Assembly: GCA_009823395.1 (NCBI GenBank)
Contig: CM020515.1
Coordinates: forward strand, 15,561,989 to 15,625,988
Direction: 5' to 3'
Source of the DNA: Thamnaconus septentrionalis
Lineage: Eukaryota > Chordata > Actinopteri > Tetraodontiformes > Monacanthidae
DNA length: 64,000 bases
Shown here: positions 12,426 to 23,300 of the stretch, one piece after another
How positions within the stretch are numbered: the first letter of the stretch is position 1
Layout: every line of letters starts with the position of its first letter
Notes under the pieces: model-generated
The model's database searches: none
What the model saw: only the letters and a program-made list of their open reading frames with translations
What the model was told of the DNA's origin: nothing
Position numbers and translations under genes: made by a program

Positions 12426-14130
12426 AGAGTTGTTGTTTTTTTTTTTGCATGTTCTACTCGATTGTGGTTTGGGATGAAAAAACCCCACAAAAAGTGGTGA
12501 AAAATATTTGAATAACATGTTTATTTTTTATTTGCTTATATAAGTGTTGAAAAAGGCAAAAGTGTCTGATGAGAAATAGACAGACCGAAGGAAAAATAAC
12601 CTCCAATCTTTTGTCGAGGCCTGACGACTGACTGACACGATCCCTGTATTCAGTTTTCCTCCCACTCTGCCACTTTTGCTTTTGGCCGTGCCAGAGAAAA
12701 CAGCCAGACGCAGCAGTTCTAGAAAAGGCTCACATTTTAAGTGTTGATATAGTCCCACTTTTTATGCTCAGGATGGAACCCAGTGTGCTAGTGGTGTTGT
12801 GGAGGTGCTCTGGATGAGAGAAAGTCTTTCATTCGCTAAAGTCGGCACGCATTTCATGCAGAGGCATCGTAGACGCACGCAACAAGCGCTGACGGTAGCT
12901 TTATTTTCCTCTCACTACTACATTCCCTCGATTCCTTCCTTCCCTCCTCTGGCGTTCCATGTACACAGAGTTGTGCAAGTTCCCATGCAGTTCCTTTTTT
13001 CAACATTTTTTACAGAGAGTTTTATAGCTCCCACTCGGCCCCAGCATTGTCCGCTGCGGCATTAAGTTCTAGTAAAAACCTTCTTTTTGTGCTGGGGAAA
13101 ATCTGGAGCTCCAGGGGAGGCACTCAGCACGTAGAGCAGGCTGGATGTTTTTAGCTATATAGACCAGAAGCTTTAGTATTACCATGCCGATTCAAGTCTC
13201 TCATAGCAGGAAAAAAAACAAAAAAAAAACATAAGAAGTTGCAGATTCTTCGGCTATCATCTCCAATTTAGACGCCTCACTTTCTGCAGAACCAAACAAA
13301 GAAAATGGGAATTTGAAGAGGAAATCATGAAAATTATTCCCAGTTATCTGTTGTTTTGTTGAAAGCAGCAGAAAACATGCTCCCGGGGGTTGATGGAAGT
13401 GCTTGTCAGAAGCAGCGATAGCGAACAAGTTTGGGGACAGACCGCGGCGACCATGGCCGGTGCCCTCGCCAAGCTGAGAGGATAAACAGAAGATCCATGC
13501 AGACAACTCGCTGCCACAACAATGAATTCTTCAAAGGCCAGTCGATGAGGACAGCATTCTGTTTTCACTGAAGTCCCACAGCTCGCCCCACATCAAACCC
13601 CGGCTGCGGTCGACCTCCGCAGTTTACATTTTCTTTTTCCGCAGAATGTCGCCCTGCTCCAAGACTGAGACTCTCGTCTCCCGTCTACCTGCAGAGCGTG
13701 CAGGATGCATTGTGTCTTCTTACAGTTTTTGCGTTCGAAATACTAAAATAGAGTTCATAGCTGGGCCTTGAAGGAGTGTTTTGCAAGATTTAGCGACATC
13801 TAATGGTAAGACAGCAAAGCACAAACAACATCAATGTCAGTTCTTGTTTTCTCATCTTTCGATCTCACATCTGAACTGAACATGGGAACAAGTGATTCAA
13901 CAAGTTCTCAAGTCTTACTGGGAGCCAACGACATGATTCTGTGTCTCATCCTGCAATAACCTTTTCCAGCAGAAGTCTGGATTTCCCCTGTCATTCCATG
14001 TTGTAATGCAACACAGCTATAAATCGAGGGGAGATCCCCCCCGGGCAGTGAGTGACTTTCCTGCGCTGCCGATCAAGTTGGCAGCCTGAACTCGTGCAGA
14101 TGTGTTCTGACTGGACCGCTCAGTCAGGTG

Positions 14131-14163
14131 CTCAGCTGTCACACTGTGAGTGTGACAGCTGAG
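14131..14163. other. Perfect 15-bp inverted repeat, 3-nt loop
   Basis: Arms CTCAGCTGTCACACT (14131-14145) and AGTGTGACAGCTGAG (14149-14163) are fully complementary around GTG. Confidence 0.9.
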
Positions 14164-15187
14164 AACATCTCAGAAGACGCTGCGCTGCGTTGCATTCCTG
14201 AGCTGTCCAGTGTTATCTGTGCTCGGCCCGACTTTGGCCTCCCTGAAGCCACAAAGGACCCGCTGTGCTGGCCTCTCCTCACCCTGGCCTTGAGGGTCGA
14301 CTTCTGAGGCGCGTAATTACAGCGCAGGATGCACCTGCAGACAACAGGTGCTCGGAGCTTCCGCGTGTGGCTTTGCTTTAATTTCAAACAGCGCAGGGCG
14401 TGCAGGTGGCAGACACTCATTACGTGGAGTCTAGGAAGTGTTCCAAAGGTCCTCACACACAGGGCAATAAGCAAAGCGACGCGAATAATGCGAAAATGCA
14501 ATTTTTTTGCGGCTGAATTTTTCCTGTATAGAGCTAGCGTGAGGCGACCTGGAAATTATGCTTCGTGACATTGCTGACTTACAGCAGAAAGCATGAATTG
14601 CACTGGATTCAATAAGCAGGAAGCAACACTTGGGAGACAAGTGATAAAAGCTAGCTGATGCTAACGATATTAGCACAGGCGCTGCAGTGGGAGCAGTTTT
14701 GTCAGAAGTGGGTGGCATTTTCACGTTCAAAAAGGACCAAAGAGGATCACTAATTGGCTTTTCTTGGTGGAACACGTACTTGCACTGCACTCCAAAGAGT
14801 CTTTGGCAGGAGTTTAGCGAGACAGCACAGCAGCGTATCGCAGGGCCACAAGGACTGCGGTTAAATATCTTGCCTGCGGCCCATCAAACCCATTAGCCGG
14901 CCCTGGAAGTGCATCAAGAGTATTGATTCCCCCATGACTCCGAGAACTTGTTTGAACACACTTGAAACGGTTTCACGCTTGCATGCAAGCAAGCACATGC
15001 AGCTTCACAAGCGCACACACCGTGCACTTGATGGCCTGGTGAGGCTGAATCTTGAAGGCCTTTTTTTTTGTTTGCCAGGTGTTTGGGACACAATTCCGTT
15101 TTATCGTCAGACTTTCAAACCTTGAAAGCGGAGGCAGCCAGTGCCACTTCACAGAATTTGCAGGTGTATAATCAAAAATGTTAGAAA

Positions 15188-15298
15188 AACACACACACAC
15201 ACACACACACAGTAGAAAGAGATTCGGCTGCTGCAGTGGGAGGGGCCAGGCCTCTGTGGTGTAATATTTCTATGTGTGTGTGTGTGTGTGTGTGTGTG
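15188..15298. repeat. Inverted pair of (CA)n and (TG)n microsatellites
   Basis: (CA)12 at 15188-15211 and (TG)13 at 15272-15298 are complementary and 60 bp apart, so a single strand could fold into a long hairpin. Confidence 0.8.
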
Positions 15299-16337
15299 GT
15301 AGGGTGGATTAGGGTTGTCTGAAGGCAGATAAGACACAGAGGGATCACAGCGCTGTTAAATGTGTCTTCCACAGCCAGCAGCAGGAAGGCAACACGGCAG
15401 GAGCCACTGCCAATATTTCTGAGGATCGACACCAGCCGAAGACTCCCACCTCTCTGACCTGGAGGACACCTGCAGCGGACAAAGCTCACGATAGCTACAA
15501 ACACCTCAAAAATATACAAATATATTGACCAGTGGTCACTCAGACAGTGGTGCAGTGCATTGCTACAGCTTCTAAGTCTGTTTCTCACAGTGAAACTGGA
15601 TGCTTGTGACGTCACAAAGAACGTATTCCTCTCCTGGGTTAGTGTCAACACCCGCAACAAAGTGCTGGTTCTGTTTTTTGAGCTCTGCCTTCTTTTTGTC
15701 ACCTTCCGGATATGTGAAGGTCCAACAAGCAATTACTTAACTCAGAAAGTTTATAAAACATCCATGTTTTATGAAATCTGTACCGTTTTGTTTGGGGATT
15801 TCAATGGAACGAGACAGTGTCACTGCGGTCAAGGATGAACAGTCAATAACGCAGGTTTATCATTGCCCCCAAATCCACTCATGGAGAAAGAAGAACTGTA
15901 CACCTTTTGTTTCTCTCTCAATACTCAGACTTTGCTCAACTGCGTTGCCATGGCAGCAGCGAATCAGTGAGCCTTGACTACACAGCACGCCTGAAATGTA
16001 ATTTCATTATATGTTAAATAACGAGGACCTCTAGTGGTTGGAATTAAAAGGCCCGCAAACTCAGATTTGGCATTTCCCCTCTTCAAATGCACACATTTTT
16101 AAATAATGTATATATCAAAGTGGGGCCATTAATAATTTGTATGAAGGCTTCTCAGCTGCACACTGACATTAAAGACCACACAGGGAGCTGTCAGCTGCAC
16201 TGATGGATGCAGTGTCTGCAGGTCCGGACTGGAGGCCACCAGGCCCTCAGCAGACAATGAGCCGCCCTTCAACACCTGAGCCTTCAGTCCCTTCACTCAT
16301 CTGCGAGCATGTCAATTTAAAAATATACAGAGCAGTT

Positions 16338-16374
16338 TTTTCAGCTGCAGCCTTCCAGAAGCTGCAGCTGAAAA
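16338..16374. other. Perfect 14-bp inverted repeat, 9-nt loop
   Basis: Arms TTTTCAGCTGCAGC (16338-16351) and GCTGCAGCTGAAAA (16361-16374). It lies just downstream of the proposed baiap3 transcript end. Confidence 0.9.
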
Positions 16375-18525
16375 CGAGAGGCGCTTGTCGAACCTGCCAC
16401 AGGAGCGGCCATCACACCGGGTGTAATGATCAAGACTGAGTATTTCTTGTGACGGATCAGTCTGGTAATAATGTGTGTATATATGAGTAATAATGACGAT
16501 GATGGAGCCAGGAGCAGGAGTTCAAATTGCTCTTAGAACATTGTGGTCAAGATGTTTTCCCTACTGCTGCAGTCTGTTTATGGGTGAGGATTTCAGGCCC
16601 CTTTCTACCACAGGGGCCTTTTCAGGGACTCTTATTCCAGATGGCAACTAAGCAACTAAGGAATCAACTTTGTTTTCACACCAGCACAGCCTTGAAAAAA
16701 CCCAAAACCAAGCACGTACCTGACCGGCAGCAGGTTCAAAGTTAAATACAATCTTTATTCAAGCTCATAGACATCTCCCAAATATTAAACAGCAACACAG
16801 GCATTTACAGTTTCAAGGACAAGTAATTCACTGTTACAATAACAAACTCAAGGTGTTTTTTTGCCTTCTGAAGTATCGTCTTGCACGGACAAACCAGTTT
16901 TATTTCATACCAATACTTCAAAATAAAATTGGTCACCACCGACAGTGATAAAATCCAAGTGATGTTTTGCTGTTTCACAGTCTGATTCCCCTTAAACGCT
17001 CCAGACCGGACACAGAGGTCTTTTGCTTAGTTTGTTCATATAAAACGCATTTGTGTAAAAGTAATACTGCGACGATACTGACAAGTTCACTGAACAGGAT
17101 TTATTTTTTCCTCATAATTTTTTAAATAGTTTTCACCAGACTAAAATCAATTTACTCAACTGCTACTGATCAGACTCCTTATAGAGACACCTACGATACT
17201 GTGACGAGACGTGGATGTCGACTGGATGAGCCGCTGTGTTTCTGTCACGTACGGAAAAATTGTTTCTTCATTCAAATGATCACATTTGACTTTTGAAACT
17301 TTTTTTTTGTGTTTCGTGTCATAAACCTTTTTTGTCATCTGCTAACTAGTAATGGCATCAGTAATCTATTACCCGGGAGTAAGATTCAAGTTTATACAGA
17401 TTATTTCTTTATTTAATACGACTAGATTATGCATTCATTGTTTTTATTTGTAATATTTGACTGTGATGCCTGCTTTTGAAGTAAAATCGCAACATAACTG
17501 TGACACTAAAGATCGTAGAACATTTGTAGTTACCACTTAACTGCATGTAAAATCTGTCTGTCCAATTGTTTGTGCAATTATGCAAAATTAAACTTCAACT
17601 GAGCGGAAGATTGCTTTATTGATGAACCAAACCTTATGTAAATTAAGTTTCTGGCTCCATACATACATGTGGTTTGTCCATTTGCTGTTGCTTTTCATTT
17701 TGTTTTGTTTTTTGTTTGCGTGATTCATCCTCACAGTTCCACAGAGTAACAACAAAGCACTACACAAGCAGCTACGGTAAAAGGTACATCACTATCCAAA
17801 CCCTGTCGGCATGAACGATTTTGGTGCTGGACTCTCGGCTGGTTGCTACAAACGTACTCGCTTGTCTTTGTGTTCTTTTCGTCGTCAAGCCAGGCTGGCA
17901 AATACTCGTCCTAATGGCTCGACCCCCCAACAACCTTTTTTAAAGAACACACGCGATTTTGGTGAGCAAGACGAGAGAAACCCAGCGTTTTTTTTCCACA
18001 TGCTGGGTGTAAACTGCCTCCAAATGCAACCTATTGCACTGATATTTCCTCCAAACCAACTTTAAAACTCGAGCTACATTTGTGGCAGCATAAAGAACCA
18101 CTTTCCTATTGGGAAAAAAAAACAAAATACTAAAAATTAGCTCTGCATTGCATTGTTGACCCTTTGTTCCGCACTCTTTTCAACCAGATCAGCTCAAAAT
18201 AAACTTTTTTTTCAGAGACAGCTTAATAACAGTTCTGCAAGGGGACAGTGAGTGGAAACACACGGCACATTTAATGTTCCCAAACAAGACCCTGTGCTTT
18301 CCACTGGAAAATGCACTGCCCTGACCCTTTGTGCAATTTCTTTCTCTTTTTCCTCCTCCAGTAATACTATTATTTATCTCCCACGGCTACAATGAGAGCA
18401 GCTTTAATAAGAGGTTGTTCATTTACCCTTGAGTACACTCAGATCCCAAATGTACTCCCTGAAACAATGCTTGTTGCTTTTTTGAAAATACAATCGTCCA
18501 CATTTGGAACTTTATGTTTGGTTCC

Positions 18526-18551
18526 TCGTATCTCTGCTGGCAGAGATACGA
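18526..18551. other. Perfect 12-bp hairpin in the probable baiap3 3' UTR
   Basis: Arms TCGTATCTCTGC (18526-18537) and GCAGAGATACGA (18540-18551), loop of 2 nt. Confidence 0.85.
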
Positions 18552-18807
18552 TGAGGATAAGAGGAGCTTTTTGATTCCTCTTGCCAAAAAACAAAACAAA
18601 ACACATAATGATGATAAGACAAAGTTTGTTGGTATTGGCATTGCAGTTTGTTGTTGCAGGGGGATGGTAGTGGCTAATTAGCAGCTGATTAGCAACACCC
18701 ACCTGCTGATTGATGCTGAGCCACTGTTAAAAACAACAAGATTTCCACTGGTACCAGGTGCTCAACATAAATATAAGTGGGATTTAAGATCAACCAAACA
18801 CAAAGTT

Positions 18808-18851
18808 CCAAGTGTTTATGTATATATGTATATATGTACATATACATATAC

Positions 18852-18885
<34 letters not shown>
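18808..18885. repeat. TATG/TACA tract merging into (TG)n
   Basis: Alternating tatgtata and tacatata words (18818-18853) lead into sixteen TG dinucleotides (18854-18885). Confidence 0.85.
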
Positions 18886-18888
<3 letters not shown>

Positions 18889-19378
18889 GGTATGTGTGTT
18901 CTGCTACTGTGCGGTTCTGCTTGCTTTGGTGACGCCTTGACACTTGTTTCATACCGCAATCTGGTTCCCAACCCGAGTGACGGTCAGGAAAACAACTGAG
19001 AATTTGTGCAAAAGATCCGCAGAGATGTCCGATTTAGACTCACCAGCGTCGAACTGGGAAAGGAGCTTGATGAAGAGGAAGATAATTGGCTCTTCGGCAG
19101 CAAGAATTTAAGACTCAGGGTGCTTTCACTCTCGGATCCTGGGACATTCGGTGTTCCTATTCTGTAAAGTGGGACACGCCGCCAGTCCTCGCAGGGTTTT
19201 CCCACTGCTTCCATGTGTCTCATTTATGCTGATTGCAAGTCAACCTTGGGTAGCGGTTGCTGGGTAGAACAAATCTTGGTTATTTCTGTTCCCAAAGCAG
19301 ACACATTTTGATGGAATTGGCCCGGGAACAAATCTTTGAGACAACGTTGACTTTGTTGGTGTCGATTGTTGCGTTGTT

Positions 19379-19404
19379 ACATGAGTCCCAATCAAAAAAG
19401 TTTG

Positions 19405-19452
<48 letters not shown>

Positions 19453-19464
19453 ACATGAGTCCCA

Positions 19465-19520
<56 letters not shown>
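19379..19520. repeat. Two (TA)n tracts separated by a 16-bp direct repeat
   Basis: The word ACATGAGTCCCAATCA occurs at 19379-19394 and 19453-19468, each followed by a TA tract (19405-19450 with one TAC interruption, and 19468-19520). This indicates a local tandem duplication of about 74 bp. Confidence 0.85.
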
Positions 19521-19526
<6 letters not shown>

Positions 19527-20200
19527 TTTATCAATGTCCCCGATCAATCCTCCTGTGAAAGCGTTGACTGGTGGAGGGAAAGAAGCCCAGCAGCCCTGAG
19601 CCAGACTGCCCTTCGCTGCCTGATTCCTCATGATTTGGCTACTACCACTTTATCAACGACTAAACAAATGTTACGTGTGGGTTTTCAGCTACGTCCTACT
19701 GGCTTCATGCAAACCAAAACTCTGCAGGAACCCCCCTCCCTTTCCCGTGGCCACTACTAAGCATATCTGAGGTATAGATTTAGACTTTAAGACAGAGAAA
19801 TGTCGACTATATAAGCTACTTGCACAAAATAGTGTTAGATCTATCATATCAAAGAGAGTACAACAAAGATGACGGTCACCTCTTACAAAAAATATAGACT
19901 AGTAACATTTAGGATCAACTATCCATTCAGTTCTAAAATAGAGTCGCAGTGAGACAGCGTTGGGTTGCACAGTGACAGGATGTTCATCTCCCAGTCGGCT
20001 TCACTGTTTAGTTTTTTTGTTGTTTTTTCTCTCGCCTTCTTTTCTGTTTTTCCATTTGGATATAATTACAGAACAAACGAAAAACAAATAAAAAAAGAGA
20101 AAAGTCCAAGAGTGTAAACATTGTACTGGTACAAAAAAAAAAAAGCACATGTCGCAAGACGCGGCAGACAGACACCAACACGGGCGGCACTTGACAGCTT

Positions 20201-20305
20201 CTACTCCTCCTCCATCGACTTCTCAATCTCCTTCAGCCTGCGGACAAACTCCTGAGCCTCCCTGTCGCCGACGCGGGCGTCCAGCATCCTCATGATTGGC
20301 TTCTC

Positions 20306-20385
<80 letters not shown>

Positions 20386-23300
20386 CAAACAGATGGCGCC
20401 ACTTGCCACAGCTGACACATATCCCCAGATTGAGTGGATTTTTCTTGCTGCATTCTGGGCCCTGTGGCCTCCTGACGAGTTCCCAATCACCAAGAGACCA
20501 AGAGAGCTCCTGGAGCTCCGCCTACCACTGGGTTTACTGCGGGACAGGTGGAGGATGACGGGCTGGACGCTCTTGCCGGCCGGAGAGGCGTTGGGTCGGC
20601 CGGGCCAGCAGAAGTCGCTGAGAGGGGCCACGGCCTCGCCGGCAAAGTCGTTGGTGGAGAGCCAGTCGTAGTCCATCACAGTGAAGGTCAGGCAGGCGAA
20701 CCTGTGTCGGTAGTGCTCGGGGCTGACGTGGCTGCAAGGTAGCAGGAGGAGAAAAACCTAAGAGTTAGTTACTTTCACCATTGTCTTGAAACACCTGGGA
20801 AAAAACAGGCGAAGGGGATGAAAAATCACTACCCACAAGTAAAAGAGCTCGTCGAACACTGGGTGCAGAGTCTTCAGCTTCACTTGAGTGCGCTGGCTCT
20901 TGGCCAGGGGGAAGAGGTGGTGGGGACACAGCTCCACGATGACAAAAGGGTCACTCAGACCTTGGAAGCAACGAGATAAGTGAGAGGAACAGAAAAGCCT
21001 CCCACCCCACGTGGATCTCACCCGTGTTTTTCTACCAAAAGTCACGTTTCTTCGCATGAGTCATCTACGGAACACGGCGTGGACGCTGTGCGCAATTGCT
21101 ACCTTGTGATTGTTGCCACAAACAGCAGGTGTGTGTGGTGATGCTGTGGATGACTGTTCATCGGTCGCATGCAGCTGATTGGCCCTTTCATCTTTACCGT
21201 TGGCATCCAGCGCGATGATGTCCGCGGCGTGCAGGATCTCCACTGTCAGCCGTTGCTCCGATGCGTCATAGTAGCACTTCACGCTGATCCGGCCGAATCT
21301 TGTGTGCTTGAGTGTTTTCTGAAACATCCAAAAGAGGTTTTCTGATCAATAGGGATGAGCGTTGCACGTGTGCAAAGGCCACACCGCCAGAGAGAGAGAC
21401 AGAGGGCTGCGCCAGACACAGGTTTGCATCAGCTTAAAAGCTTCTTCGCCGTTGTCGTCTTTCATTTATTTTTATTTTTATTTTTTCCCCCTCTGAGGGT
21501 TCAGGGAGCAGACGGGCTTTCAATCAGACGCGCGAGAACAGAGGACAGAGTGTTGCTCTGCTCAATCAATACCAGTCTGCTCGCTTTAGGGCTAAATTAA
21601 ATTGTCAGCCCGCTCTGGCGGAACACACCTGGTGGGAAATCTTCTCCAGATAGTACTGTTCAATCAGCTCAAAGGAGGAGCATTTGTTCAGCCTGAGCTC
21701 CTCGTCCAGCAGCTGCAAGAGCAAAAAGAGACGTTCACAATCAATCTGTTAAATGGTTATTAAAGAGATGGATGGTGTTAAAAGATGGATGGACAGGGAT
21801 GATGTTGTAAGCATACCTTGTAGTCTCCGCTCTTCATGTCATCCACAGAGAGACCCTCTCCCTTTGCGTGGAAGAACTGCACAAGGGTCTGCATTCAAGG
21901 TTGAGCAACCCACACAGACAAAAATACATATATATTAAAAAATAAATATATAAACACCACGTCTTGCAGCTATAACATCTAGCAAGCTCCCACTGGGTCA
22001 ATCCTGCTGGAACATTTCTTTGATGACCTGTGACCTTATGACGATATGCAATGTTTGCATGACAGCAAGAACACAAGCTCAATTAATTAAGAGGACGGGG
22101 AAGAAGAAGGGCCGTCCTCCCTGCGGGGAAAACGCACGCTGCGACGACTGACCTCCACCGTGTACTGGAAGCGGTTGTAGAACTCCACCTGCACGCCCCG
22201 GTTCTCGGCGACGGCGTCCAGGATCATACGGAGGAGCAGCTCCCACAGGCTCTGGAGAACTCTGTGTGGGCAGGCACGTTGCATTTCTCATTTCAGCACG
22301 TGGCTTCAAGTGCTACTTGACTCCTGACCGACCTCTAATAACGAGCAAATTCCAAGCTAAAATGTAAACTCAGTCTTAAAGAGAAAGGAACACCAGCAGT
22401 TGGTTGGAGGTAGCTGGTGGCTGAGTGTGCTTAGATGTAATAGGGTTCGACTTATTTATGTATCTGCTAAAAAAAGATAATAATCCCGCACTGCACACAC
22501 TGTGCAGCTTTTGTGAGGCTGCATTGTGAATTTTGCCTCATTTTGTTTTGGTTTCTAATGAAACAATTTTTTTTCTTCAAGCCTTTATCAGCACAGACAC
22601 AGACATGGCTGGTGGTAAACCAGACGCGTGCATTTGTTCCCGTAAATAGAAAAAAATAAATAAGGCAATTTTCATAGTGAGGAGAGCGCCAGGGGGGGAA
22701 GTAATTACCTCGTCAGGTTCTCCTTCACAAGGTTGTCGGTGAGGATGACCATCGTGTCTTGTAAGTACTTCATTAGTGGGGCGACGGCCTGAAGGAGAGT
22801 CACATCGACAGGGTGCACATGGGAAAAGCTGCATGCAGGAGCCAACACCGGACGAAATAAAAAAAATAATAAGTAAGTGTTTAAATAAATAGAAACTGCC
22901 TACATCGTCGTTGTTGATTGAGTCTGGAGACAGGCTGATGTGCTGGATGTATCGCCGCAACTCAGGCTGCATCTGCGCAGAAACATGTGACTGATAAGTG
23001 AAGGTACGAAGACAAGGAGTCAAATACCCCAGACAAACAAAACACAATAAAGCCTCTTTGGTATCATCCAAGTGTCCAAAATACACCACAGTCTAATTAC
23101 TAACATAACATTCACAGTTTTTTGTTAGTCAAAATATCCACAATTCCAGTGGCAGGTTTGTTTTCATGCTCCCTGGAAATTCTGGCTAAAACACCGCTTG
23201 GTTTCACTAGCAAATTGGACTGCAGTTGCTCTTGGACTTTAGTGGTATGTACACAACAGAGACCCCTGAGCCACAAAGTGGCTTCCACTGGTGAGAATTC

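Larger units (their letters stand above)
12426..16739. other. Noncoding flank, no gene recognised
   Basis: Moderately AT-rich sequence with fragments resembling common teleost repeats (agcgacatctaatgg near 13795, gacctctagtgg near 16027), two perfect hairpins and the CA/TG pair. No exon was supported. Confidence 0.55.
16740..20200 (-). other. baiap3: Probable long 3' UTR of baiap3
   Basis: Downstream of the baiap3 stop codon there is about 3.4 kb of moderately AT-rich, ORF-poor DNA. On the minus strand, AATAAA occurs at 16754-16759. About 15-20 nt later comes a plausible cleavage region near 16740, then a G/T-rich downstream element (complement of 16690-16715). AATAAA also occurs on this strand near 16898, 17409 and 17606, so shorter ends are possible. 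The stretch contains a TG microsatellite (18854-18885), TA tracts (19405-19520) and a 12-bp perfect hairpin at 18526-18551. Its assignment as UTR is inference. Confidence 0.4.

Noticed and set aside
19257..19760. 167-codon ORF containing Tyr/Ile repeats
   Set aside because: It is a translation of the TA microsatellite.
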